Positions 1 to 8,709 of a stretch of DNA of 9,051 bases are shown one piece after another (position 1 is the stretch's first letter; each line of letters opens with the position of its first letter). This stretch comes from an uncultured Methylobacillus sp. (GTDB lineage Bacteria; Pseudomonadota; Gammaproteobacteria; Burkholderiales; Methylophilaceae): NCBI GenBank assembly GCA_946481235.1, contig CAMLME010000070.1, positions 1 through 9,051 of the forward strand, given 5' to 3'. A program made the translations under genes and the position numbers. Under the pieces are notes generated by a model, which saw nothing but the letters and a program-made list of their open reading frames with translations, had not been told where the DNA came from and did no database searches.

Positions 1-2081
<2,081 letters not shown>

Positions 2082-2089
<8 letters not shown>

Positions 2090-3254
2090 CCGACAGGACA
2101 TCCTGATCATCGGGGGCGGGCCGGTCGGCGCCACGCTCGCGCTTGCTTTGCGCGGGTACGGGCACGCGATTACTCTGCTCGAAGCGCGCAAGCCCGATGC
2201 CGGCACCCGCGATCCGCGAACACTGGCTTTATCGCAGGGAAGCCGGTTGATCCTGCAACGTCTTGGTGTGTGGTCGGAGCTGGCGCCGCACGCAACACCG
2301 ATAGATACCATTCATGTTTCCCAGCGAGGCCGACTTGGCCGAACAATATTGCGCGCATCCGAGGAGGCGCAGGAAGCATTGGGCTATGTCTTGTCCTATG
2401 CCGTATTGAGCGAAGCATTGGATCGTAAGCTGGAGGAGACACACGAGATCGCGGTTGAGTATGGTGCGCGGGCATTGACATTGGAAACCGGCAGCGCTGA
2501 GGCTGAGGTCAGCGTTGAACGCGACGGAGCACTGCGCAAACAGTGTGCACGCCTCGTGGTGCTTGCCGACGGCGGACGCAGCCTGAACGATCTCCCGCAC
2601 ATGAAGCGCGAAACCCGGGATTACGGCCATAGTGCCTTGGTAGCCCATGTTGAATGCGAGCTGCCGCATGGCAATATTGCTTATGAACGTTTTACACCTC
2701 TTGGGCCTGTGGCATTGCTTCCTGAGGGCGAGCGAGGTTTTGCGCTGGTCTGGACGGCAGAGCCGGACGAAGCGGAGCGTTTAAAGAATCTTTCCGAGAT
2801 TGAGTTTCTTGAAGGCTTGCATCGGCATTTCGGCGATCGCGTCGGAAAATTCCTGGAAGTTAACGGGCGTGCCACCTTCCCGCTACGATTGAGCACCTTG
2901 CGTCCGGTAGTGGCACCGCGGCTGGCGGTGATCGGCAACGCGGCGCAGACCCTGCATCCGGTGGCGGGGCAGGGATTCAACCTGGGGCTGCGCGATGCCT
3001 GGGAACTGGCGCGTATCGCCCGCCGTGTTTCAGGCGATGCCATCGGAGGCGATGCGATGCTGGCGCAATATAAGGCTCAGCGCCGCATGGATACCGGGGG
3101 CGGCATTTTCTTTACGGATTTTTTGGTGCGCACCTTTTCCAACGATATCCCCGGATTGGGGCCGGTTCGCGGTGCCGGCCTTGCGATGCTGGAGATGCTG
3201 GCGCCAGCCAGGCATTTTGTCGCCAGGAAAATGAGCTTTGGAGCAAAAGGGTGA
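2082..3254 (+). CDS. ubiH: 2-octaprenyl-6-methoxyphenol hydroxylase (UbiH)
   Basis: This 390-residue FAD-dependent aromatic monooxygenase of the UbiH/UbiF/VisC/COQ6 family is assigned to the C1 ring hydroxylation of aerobic ubiquinone synthesis, a membrane-associated cytoplasmic reaction. The N-terminal Rossmann loop IIGGGPVG covers residues 9-16, with E34 ending the second strand. The DG motif is LADGG (D163). The third FAD motif reads IGNAAQTLHPVAGQGFNLG (284-302). The GNAAQ variant in place of GDAAH is, from memory, typical of UbiH itself in E. coli, and this supports UbiH over its paralogues. The start ATG at 2082 overlaps the pepP stop by 8 nt, and the frame from it gives DILIIGGG directly. 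The GTGA overlap with the next monooxygenase gene indicates a co-translated pair. The exact ring position is inferred, since family members differ in regioselectivity. Confidence 0.88.
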
Positions 3255-4426
3255 CTCAGGATCAGGACTTCGACGTTGTCGTGATCGGCGGCGGCCTAGT
3301 GGGCGCCGCAACGGCATTGGCGCTGGCGCGCAGCGGATTGAAACTCGCTTTGGTCGAGGCTGCGCCATCACCCGAACTGCCGCAGGATGACAGCTGGGAC
3401 AGCCGCATTTATGCGATCAGTCCAGGCAATGCACGCTTTCTGAGCTCGCTTGGTGCCTGGGATACGCAGGATATGCGTCGCATCGCTCCCATCGAAACGA
3501 TGCAAATCCAGGGCGATGGCAATGCGGAGCTGGAGCTCAGCGCAGATGAAGCGAGTGTTTCGGCATTGGGCTACATTGCCGAGAGCCGGCAAATGCAGAG
3601 TGCTTTATGGGCGCAATTACGCAACATGCCTGAGATTGGACTATTCTGCCCAACGCAATGTCTCAGCCTGACATGGGAAAATAACTGCGTACGACTTGCG
3701 TTGTCCGACGGAGGACGCTTGGCGGCACGGCTCATTGTCGGTGCGGACGGCGGTAACTCCTGGACGCGGACAGAAGCTGGCATAGGAGTGAATGCTCGCG
3801 ATTACGGTCAAATGGGTGTGGTCGCGAATTTTTCTACCGGCTTGCCGCCGAGAAATGTTGCGCGCCAATGGTTCCGTAAGGATGGGATACTTGCTTGGCT
3901 ACCGTTGCCTGGAAATCGCATGTCGATGGTTTGGTCCACCGACCCTGCCCATGCACGAGAGTTGCTGGCAATGTCTGCGGAGGCATTATGCGCGAAGGTA
4001 GAAGAGGCTGGCGGGAGTCTTCTGGGACCACTGACATTGCTGACTTCGGCTGCGGCATTTCCGTTGCGACTGCAAAATGCGGAGGTCATGGTCAAGCCGC
4101 GGCTGGCGCTGGTTGGCGATGCGGCACATCTGGTTCATCCGCTGGCGGGACAGGGCGTCAATCTTGGATTCCACGATGTCATCTGTCTGGCCGAGGTGCT
4201 GACGAGCCGCGGAGCTCAGGCGGACGTGGGCGATTATGCATTGCTGCGCCGATATGAGCGATCGCGCAGGATGGATATAGCTTCGATGCAGGTCATGACC
4301 ACTGGCCTGCATGCATTATTCGGCAGCGATTTGCCCGGCGCGGCTCCATTGCGCAATTGGGGTATGGCTTTTACAAACCGCCAGCGATGGCTCAAGCGGC
4401 GCCTGATAGCGCACGCGATGATATAA
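3251..4426 (+). CDS. UbiH/UbiF/VisC-family FAD monooxygenase, probably the second ubiquinone ring hydroxylase (UbiI-like position)
   Basis: This 391-residue protein is a full-length paralogue of the preceding UbiH. The Rossmann loop VIGGGLVG is at residues 11-18, with E36 closing the second strand. GADGG contains D166, and the third motif is VGDAAHLVHPLAGQGVNLGF, with D290 and H293 in the canonical GDAAH form. It should use FAD and NAD(P)H with O2 to hydroxylate a polyprenyl phenol ring. Gene order matches pepP-ubiH-ubiI(visC) of E. coli, where UbiI performs C5 hydroxylation; UbiF (C6) has a similar sequence and cannot be excluded by eye. The start is GTG at 3251, overlapping the ubiH stop (GTGA), with GGAG at 3240-3243 as ribosome binding site. 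No earlier start is plausible because the Rossmann strand begins eight residues in. I give no symbol because ubiI, ubiF and other family members need a phylogeny to separate. Confidence 0.87.
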   Translation: MTQDQDFDVVVIGGGLVGAATALALARSGLKLALVEAAPSPELPQDDSWDSRIYAISPGNARFLSSLGAWDTQDMRRIAPIETMQIQGDGNAELELSADEASVSALGYIAESRQMQSALWAQLRNMPEIGLFCPTQCLSLTWENNCVRLALSDGGRLAARLIVGADGGNSWTRTEAGIGVNARDYGQMGVVANFSTGLPPRNVARQWFRKDGILAWLPLPGNRMSMVWSTDPAHARELLAMSAEALCAKVEEAGGSLLGPLTLLTSAAAFPLRLQNAEVMVKPRLALVGDAAHLVHPLAGQGVNLGFHDVICLAEVLTSRGAQADVGDYALLRRYERSRRMDIASMQVMTTGLHALFGSDLPGAAPLRNWGMAFTNRQRWLKRRLIAHAMI

Positions 4427-4428
4427 AA

Positions 4429-4442
4429 AAGGAAACGGAATG
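4429..4442 (+). promoter_or_regulatory. Ribosome binding site of dsbC
   Basis: AAGGA at 4429-4433 stands 6 nt before the ATG at 4440, inside the 13-nt gap after the preceding stop. It fixes the dsbC start and is the only junction in the + strand gene run that relies on its own well-placed Shine-Dalgarno in a true gap rather than on overlap. Confidence 0.75.
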
Positions 4443-5159
4443 TTGAAACGTATGGCGGTTGGACTACTGGCAGGCATGTTGACAATGACTGCCTGGGCGG
4501 ACGAGGCCTCACTCAAGAAAACCATCGAAGCGACTTACCCGAAAGTCAAAATCCAGAATATTTCCAAGACGCCTTATGCCGGCTTGTATGAAGTCTTTCT
4601 GGACGGGCAAATTATTTATACGGACGACAGCTTCAATTTCCTGATTGTCGAAGGGCGCCTCGTCGATCCCAAGAACAAGCGGGATCTGACGGCGGAACGC
4701 ATGGACGAATTGACGCGGGTTGATTTCGCCTCTCTCCCGCTGGATAAGGCGATCAAGGTTGTGAAGGGAAACGGCAGTCGCAAGCTGGTTGTGTTTTCCG
4801 ATCCGGATTGTCCTTACTGCAAGAAGCTGGAGCAGAAGGATCTGGTGGGCATTACGGACGTTACTATCTATACCTTCCTCTACCCCCTGGAGTCGCTGCA
4901 TCCCGATGCCGCAAACAAGTCGCGCGCCATCTGGTGCGCGCCAGACAGAAGCAAGGCCTGGCAGGAGTGGATATTGAGCGGTCAGTTGCCCAAGGGTACG
5001 GCTTCATGCGATACGCCCATCGATGACGTTGCCGAATTGGGCAGCAAGCTTGGGATTACCAGTACGCCTACTCTGATCTTCGCCAATGGCAAGCGTTTGC
5101 TGGGTGCTTATCCCGCGAAGGAAATCGAAAAAATCATGGGATCGGCTGCACGCAAGTAA
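4440..5159 (+). CDS. dsbC: Periplasmic thiol:disulfide interchange protein DsbC (disulfide isomerase)
   Basis: This 239-residue exported protein has a short signal peptide (MLKRMAVGLLAGMLTMTAWA, cleavage predicted after A20 before DEAS). Residues about 21-80 match the DsbC N-terminal dimerisation domain, and about 95-239 the thioredoxin-like domain. The redox site in FSDPDCPYCKKLE is C124-P-Y-C127; E. coli DsbC has CGYC at this place. A second cysteine pair, C166 (IWCAPD) and C190 (ASCDT), probably forms the structural disulfide. The cis-proline loop is STPTLIF with P210. Length is close to the E. coli protein (236). It would shuffle wrong disulfides in periplasmic proteins and be kept reduced by DsbD, which is not in the window. 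It follows the ubi gene by 13 nt on the same strand, so it is probably the last gene of that transcript. A DsbG-type protein is less likely on size and motif. Confidence 0.9.
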   Translation: MLKRMAVGLLAGMLTMTAWADEASLKKTIEATYPKVKIQNISKTPYAGLYEVFLDGQIIYTDDSFNFLIVEGRLVDPKNKRDLTAERMDELTRVDFASLPLDKAIKVVKGNGSRKLVVFSDPDCPYCKKLEQKDLVGITDVTIYTFLYPLESLHPDAANKSRAIWCAPDRSKAWQEWILSGQLPKGTASCDTPIDDVAELGSKLGITSTPTLIFANGKRLLGAYPAKEIEKIMGSAARK

Positions 5160-5170
5160 ATACTCATCAG

Positions 5171-5202
5171 CGAGCCGGGAGCGAAGCATCTCTCCCGGCT
5201 TG
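5171..5202. terminator. Hairpin between convergent dsbC and pilC, possible bidirectional terminator
   Basis: AGCCGGGAG (5173-5181) pairs perfectly with CTCCCGGCT (5192-5200) around a 10-nt loop. A G-T and a C-G pair extend the stem to 11 pairs (5171-5202). It starts 11 nt after the dsbC stop and lies 9 nt past the pilC stop on the other strand. Neither side has a proper T tract (the + side reads CAAACAGTTTTA), so it may be a weak intrinsic terminator, a 3' end stabiliser, or both. Confidence 0.5.
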
Positions 5203-5211
5203 CAAACAGTT

Positions 5212-6423
5212 TTAAACTGCCTGACCCATTTTGAAGATTGGCAGATACATGGCAATGACCAGGCCGCCGATCAGCGTTCCCAGTACCACCATGATGATCG
5301 GTTCCATCAGGCTGGAAATGCCGGCGACCGCATCGTCCACTTCGCCTTCATAGAAATCCGCGACTTTCGACAGCATGGAATCAAGGGCGCCGGACTCCTC
5401 GCCAATGGATACCATCTGCAGTACCATGTTCGGAAAAACTTCGGTGTTCTGCATGGCGACGGTCAGGCTGACACCGGTAGTCACATCGCTCTGGATTCTT
5501 TTTGTCGCGTCGTAGTAAACCCTGTTGCCCGACGCGCCAGCCACCGAGTCAAGTGCTTCGACCAGTGGTACGCCGGCAGCGAACATGGTGGACAGCGTTC
5601 TTGCAAAGCGGGCAATCGTCGCCTTGCGGATAAGTTCGCCAAACACCGGCATCTTCAGCAGTAACCTGTCCATTGTGGATTGCATTTTTTCCGAGCGTTT
5701 CCAGGTGTAGAAGAAGAACCAGAAACCCCCTCCCAATGCACCAAAAATTGCCCACCAGTAAGCCACGAAAAAGTCAGAAATATTGATGACCACCACAGTA
5801 GGCGCGGGTAGGTCGGCACCAAAGTTAGAAAAAAGATCCTTGAAGGCAGGGATCACGAAAATCATGATGACTGCAGTGATGATGAAGGCGACGACGAGAA
5901 TCGCAATCGGATAAAAAAGAGCAGACTTGATCTTGCTCTTGATAGCAAGAATTTTTTCCTTGTATGAAGCCAGGCGGTCCAGCAGGGTATCAAGGATACC
6001 CGCCTGCTCGCCGGCCTGGACGAGGTTGCAGAACAGGTTGTCGAAATACAGTGGGTATTTGCGAAACGCCTGGCTAAGGCTGCTACCGGTTTCTACATCG
6101 CTTTTAATGTCATTGAGCAGCCTTGAGACGGATGCGTTGCTATGTCCTTTGCCGACAATGTCGAACGATTGCAATAAGGGAACACCAGACTTCATCATCG
6201 TCGCCAATTGGCGCGTGAACAGCGTAATGTCTTTTTCCGAGATGCTCTTGCTGCTGCCGAAAGCGCTTTGTTTCTTGATCTTGATGACGGTGATGCCTTG
6301 GCGGCGCAGTGTCGCGGTGACGAATGCCAGGCCAGAGCCTTTCATTTCTCCTTTTAACCGTTTGCCCCGTTTATCCGTCCCTTCCCATGCGAAGGTGGTT
6401 TCCTTGGCGGAATTAGCAGCCAT
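5212..6423 (-). CDS. pilC: Type IV pilus inner-membrane platform protein PilC (GspF/PulF family)
   Basis: This 403-residue polytopic protein couples the PilB assembly ATPase to pilin polymerisation at the inner membrane. Two repeated T2SF domains are visible: about residues 68-190, with FTRQLATMMKSGVPLLQSF and QAGEQAGILDTLLDRLA, and about 270-395, with FARTLSTMFAAGVPLVEAL and SIGEESGALDSMLSKVA. Each is followed by a hydrophobic stretch. Membrane segments lie near 170-193, 216-240 and 375-396, which is the family topology. The N-terminal FAWEGTDKRGKRLKGEM is typical of PilC and not of general-secretion GspF. The start ATG (6423-6421) lies 10 nt after the pilB stop, with AGGGAA at 6430-6435 overlapping that stop as ribosome binding site. 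It is therefore co-transcribed with pilB, and no pilD follows before the convergent dsbC. Confidence 0.95.
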   Translation of the reverse strand: MAANSAKETTFAWEGTDKRGKRLKGEMKGSGLAFVTATLRRQGITVIKIKKQSAFGSSKSISEKDITLFTRQLATMMKSGVPLLQSFDIVGKGHSNASVSRLLNDIKSDVETGSSLSQAFRKYPLYFDNLFCNLVQAGEQAGILDTLLDRLASYKEKILAIKSKIKSALFYPIAILVVAFIITAVIMIFVIPAFKDLFSNFGADLPAPTVVVINISDFFVAYWWAIFGALGGGFWFFFYTWKRSEKMQSTMDRLLLKMPVFGELIRKATIARFARTLSTMFAAGVPLVEALDSVAGASGNRVYYDATKRIQSDVTTGVSLTVAMQNTEVFPNMVLQMVSIGEESGALDSMLSKVADFYEGEVDDAVAGISSLMEPIIMVVLGTLIGGLVIAMYLPIFKMGQAV

Positions 6424-6433
6424 TATTGTTCCC

Positions 6434-8155
6434 TTATTCGTTGGTGCAGGCTTCGATTTCTTCCAGTGAAGTCAGCCCCTGCTTGACTTTGAGCAACCCT
6501 GACTGGCGCAGATCCTTTACCCCTTCGCGCCGGGCCTGGTCGGAAATATCATGCGCAGTACCATTTTTCATGATGATACGACTCATTTCATCGGTAATCG
6601 GCATCACCTGGTAAATGCCGACACGCCCCTTGTAGCCGCTGCCGTTGCAGGCATCGCAGCCACCCTCCTTGGGACCGTAAAGTTGCCAACTGCCGTCCAG
6701 GTCGTGCTCCTTGAAACCAGCCTGCAGCAGCGCTTCTTTTGGGATATCAATGGGATGTTTACATACTTTGCACAAGCGGCGTGCCAATCGTTGCGCGGTA
6801 ATGAGGATAACAGAGGATGCAATGTTGAACGGTGCAACGCCCATATTCATTAAGCGCGAAAGCGTGCCTGGCGCATCATTGGTGTGCAGCGTCGAAAGTA
6901 CCATGTGACCCGTCTGAGCAGCCTTGATCGCAATGTCGGCAGTTTCGAGATCGCGGATTTCGCCGACCATGATCACATCCGGATCCTGGCGCAAGAATGC
7001 TTTTAGTGCTGCAGCGAAGGTCAGGCCGGCTTTTTCGTTGACGTTGACCTGATTAACGCCGGGCAAATTGATTTCAGCGGGATCCTCTGCTGTTGAAATG
7101 TTGACGCCGGGCTCATTAAGAATGTTGAGGCAGGTATACAGCGAAACGGTTTTACCGGAGCCGGTAGGCCCGGTGACCAGCACCATGCCATAGGGTCTTT
7201 GAACCGCGCTGAGCAAGGCTTCCCGTTGTTCCGGTTCATATCCAAGCGCATCGATACCCAAAGTGGCGCTGGAAGGATCCAGGATCCGCATGACGATTTT
7301 TTCGCCTTGCAATGTTGGCAAGGTGCTCACGCGGAAATCGATGGCGCGGTTTTTGGATAAGACCAATTTCATCCGTCCGTCCTGCGGTACCCGCTTCTCG
7401 GAAATATCCATGCTCGAAATCACTTTGATTCGAGATGCGATTTTGTCCTTGATTGCCAATGGTGGCCGGGCGATTTCGCGCAATTCGCCATCAACGCGAT
7501 AGCGGATGCGGTAGTACTTTTCGTAAGGCTCGAAATGCAGGTCGGACGCGCCCATGTTGATGGCATCCAGCAACATCTTCTGGATATATTTGACGACAGG
7601 CGCATCGTCGATGTCGGTGGCTTGCTCGGGCTCGGCGGTTTTATCTTCGTTTTCGAAATCGAGATCGATGTCATCGTCGGTTCCTAGCGATCTCAGGGTG
7701 GTGTCGCTGTCCTCGACGATCTTGCTTATCCACTTACCTAGCTTATCGTCTTCCACCACAACAGGTGAAAGCGCCATCCCCACCTGGAACTGAACATCAT
7801 CGAGTGCATGCAGATTTGTCGGGTCGGAGAGTGCGATGAATAAAGTATTACCGCGACTCTGCAATGCCATGACGCGATAATTCTGCATCAATTTGGCATC
7901 AATGGCTTTCTGCGGCAGGTAATCCGAGTTAATGCTGTTCAGGTCCAGCAATGGGAATCCGAACGCGTTGGCCGCTGATTGGGCGATTTCGATTGCCGAG
8001 AGTTTTCTGCTCTGGACCAGTTGAGTGACGAAGGGAACGCTTTGAGAGTTGGCTTGTGTCTGAACCGACTCGGCCTCGTGTTCGGATAGCAGTTTCTCCT
8101 GCACCAGCATGCGGGCGAGTCCACCTAATTTTGTCGGGGTAGCGGCAGCAACCAT
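6434..8155 (-). CDS. pilB: Type IV pilus extension ATPase PilB (GspE/PulE family)
   Basis: This 573-residue cytoplasmic hexameric ATPase powers pilus extension. The N-terminal part (about 1-150, LARMLVQEKLLSEHEAESVQ onward) is an MshEN-type domain, a fold that binds cyclic di-GMP in some homologues. The acidic linker around 155-180 (DDDIDLDFENED) precedes the PAS-like N2 part. The catalytic domain has Walker A GPTGSGKT (329-336, K335), an Asp box AEDPAEINLPG, the Walker B region DVIMVGEIRD with E399, and a His box GHMVLSTLHTND (416-427). C462, C465, C500 and C503 form the two CxxC pairs of the zinc site found in PilB/GspE. Length is normal (family about 565-575). The ATG at 8155-8153 is followed directly by the expected N-terminus, and an in-frame stop lies four codons upstream. 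No good Shine-Dalgarno precedes it (TGAAAAAATATTGAA), so initiation may be weak or depend on AT-rich leader sequence. PilT and PilU retraction ATPases lack this N-terminal region. Confidence 0.95.
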   Translation of the reverse strand: MVAAATPTKLGGLARMLVQEKLLSEHEAESVQTQANSQSVPFVTQLVQSRKLSAIEIAQSAANAFGFPLLDLNSINSDYLPQKAIDAKLMQNYRVMALQSRGNTLFIALSDPTNLHALDDVQFQVGMALSPVVVEDDKLGKWISKIVEDSDTTLRSLGTDDDIDLDFENEDKTAEPEQATDIDDAPVVKYIQKMLLDAINMGASDLHFEPYEKYYRIRYRVDGELREIARPPLAIKDKIASRIKVISSMDISEKRVPQDGRMKLVLSKNRAIDFRVSTLPTLQGEKIVMRILDPSSATLGIDALGYEPEQREALLSAVQRPYGMVLVTGPTGSGKTVSLYTCLNILNEPGVNISTAEDPAEINLPGVNQVNVNEKAGLTFAAALKAFLRQDPDVIMVGEIRDLETADIAIKAAQTGHMVLSTLHTNDAPGTLSRLMNMGVAPFNIASSVILITAQRLARRLCKVCKHPIDIPKEALLQAGFKEHDLDGSWQLYGPKEGGCDACNGSGYKGRVGIYQVMPITDEMSRIIMKNGTAHDISDQARREGVKDLRQSGLLKVKQGLTSLEEIEACTNE

Positions 8156-8216
8156 TTCAATATTTTTTCATGAAGGATTAAGCAAGCACCCTAGGTGATA
8201 ACTAATAGCCTGTCGA

Positions 8217-8245
8217 ATGATGCACGGTGATGCCCGGTTTGTAAA
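8217..8245 (-). promoter_or_regulatory. Candidate sigma-70 promoter for pilBC
   Basis: On the - strand TTTACA (8245-8240, five of six to the -35 consensus) is followed after 17 nt by CATCAT (8222-8217, four of six to the -10 consensus). A transcript would start near 8210, giving a leader of about 55 nt before the pilB ATG. The match is moderate and rests on sequence likeness only. Confidence 0.3.
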
Positions 8246-8279
8246 GGATGCGGGTATGCTCAAACGGTTAGATAAAGAT

Positions 8280-8307
8280 TTTATGGCTATAAGATCAATG
8301 CCATAAA
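8280..8307. repeat. 8-bp inverted repeat in the intergenic region, possible operator
   Basis: TTTATGGC (8280-8287) and GCCATAAA (8300-8307) are perfect inverted copies separated by 12 nt. The half-site spacing, about 20 nt centre to centre, or two helical turns, suits a dimeric regulator. The repeat lies upstream of the candidate promoters on both sides. It has no T tract, and as a hairpin it would be AT-rich and weak, so a protein-binding site is the more natural reading. The bound protein, if any, is unknown. Confidence 0.35.
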
Positions 8308-8323
8308 TAACCGTAAAAAAATC

Positions 8324-8352
8324 TTGACTTATTGCAATAACCGACGTAAAAA
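8324..8352 (+). promoter_or_regulatory. Candidate sigma-70 promoter for the cold-shock gene
   Basis: TTGACT (8324-8329, five of six to consensus) is followed by a 17-nt spacer and TAAAAA (8347-8352, four of six). Transcription would begin near 8359, leaving a leader of about 100 nt, long for a 67-codon gene but usual for cold-inducible csp genes. A second TTGACT at 8395-8400 has no equally good -10 element at 16-18 nt, so the first is preferred. Confidence 0.45.
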
Positions 8353-8449
8353 CGCACACAGGCGTTTGAATTCGGGCTTTTTGCAGCAGAAATATTGACT
8401 TAAGGTCTTGAAATACAAACTTTTGAGGGTGCCTCCTCTGGTTTATGCA

Positions 8450-8464
8450 AGGAAGTAAGAAATG
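8450..8464 (+). promoter_or_regulatory. Ribosome binding site of the cold-shock gene
   Basis: AGGA (8450-8453, within AAGGAAG) lies 8 nt before the ATG at 8462 and is a strong, well-spaced site. A TCCT at 8434-8437 could pair with it, which is discussed as a possible leader switch. Confidence 0.7.
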
Positions 8465-8665
8465 GCAACTGGTACCGTGAAGTGGTTCAATGACTCTAAG
8501 GGTTTTGGCTTCATCACTCCTGACGAAGGTGGTGATGACTTGTTCGCGCACTTTTCCGCGATTGTCGCCTCCGGCTACAAGAGCCTTAAGGAAGGCGACA
8601 AGGTTACGTTCGATGTGACCGAGGGCCCCAAGGGCAAACAAGCCTCGAATATTCAGAAGGCCTGA
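8462..8665 (+). CDS. CspA-family cold-shock protein
   Basis: This 67-residue single-domain OB-fold protein binds single-stranded RNA and DNA. Members act as RNA chaperones that melt secondary structure, either constitutively or on temperature downshift. The start [20 protein letters not shown] has W8, the RNP1 motif KGFGFI (13-18) with its stacking aromatics, and the RNP2 motif LFAHF (27-31). A29 replaces the Val seen in E. coli CspA. The C-terminal [18 protein letters not shown] is standard. Its length equals the family norm of 65-70, and there is no C-terminal extension of the CspD or DUF1294 kind. The gene is monocistronic: it has its own leader and an intrinsic terminator 15 nt after the stop. 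Whether it is cold-induced cannot be read from the protein; the long leader is compatible with it. No symbol is given because bacteria carry several nearly identical csp genes. Confidence 0.95.
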   Translation: MATGTVKWFNDSKGFGFITPDEGGDDLFAHFSAIVASGYKSLKEGDKVTFDVTEGPKGKQASNIQKA

Positions 8666-8674
8666 AAGCCTTCT
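8655..8674 (+). repeat. Small hairpin enclosing the csp stop codon
   Basis: AGAAGGC (8655-8661) pairs perfectly with GCCTTCT (8668-8674) around a 6-nt loop CTGAAA that contains the TGA stop (8663-8665). It stands just before the terminator hairpin. It may protect the 3' end of the message or be a chance pairing. Confidence 0.4.
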
Positions 8675-8679
8675 TGAAG

Positions 8680-8706
8680 GCGACCCGATTACCGGGTCGC
8701 TTTTTT
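8680..8706 (+). terminator. Intrinsic terminator of the cold-shock gene
   Basis: GCGACCCG (8680-8687) and CGGGTCGC (8693-8700) form a perfect 8-bp GC-rich stem with loop ATTAC, followed at once by six T (8701-8706) and then GTTT. This is a textbook Rho-independent terminator for + strand transcription. On the - strand no T run follows, so it should not efficiently stop icd transcription. Confidence 0.93.
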
Positions 8707-8709
8707 GTT

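Larger units (their letters stand above)
8156..8461. other. Divergent intergenic region between pilB and the cold-shock gene
   Basis: These 306 bases carry no convincing gene; stops are frequent and the only long frame crossing part of it is antisense to the cold-shock gene. It is more AT-rich than the flanking coding DNA, especially 8271-8320 and 8391-8420. It must hold the start signals for both diverging genes. Candidate contents are a pilB promoter (8217-8245, - strand), an 8-bp inverted repeat (8280-8307), a cold-shock gene promoter (8324-8352, + strand), and a leader with possible pairing near the ribosome binding site (8425-8455). The octamer TTGACTTA occurs twice, at 8324-8331 and 8395-8402. 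I saw no clear sigma-54 element (GG-N10-GC type) on either strand. Confidence 0.6.

Noticed and set aside
5086..5664. 192-codon + strand frame spanning the end of dsbC and the 3' part of pilC
   Set aside because: It would cross the inter-operon hairpin and runs antisense to the conserved second PilC domain; its His/Gln-rich composition is typical of a shadow frame.
8342..8352. GACGTA resembling part of the E. coli cspA cold box
   Set aside because: Only six bases match, and they overlap the proposed -10 element and so would not be in the transcript.
8156..8461. Possible sigma-54 promoter for pilus genes
   Set aside because: I scanned both strands for TGGC-N8-TGC-like spacing and found no acceptable pair; sigma-54 control is known mainly for pilA rather than pilB.
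8168..8641. 157-codon open frame on the - strand through the intergenic region and csp
   Set aside because: It is antisense to the clear cold-shock gene, has no recognisable domain and ends in the AT-rich leader; the csp codons in the opposite frame keep it open by chance.
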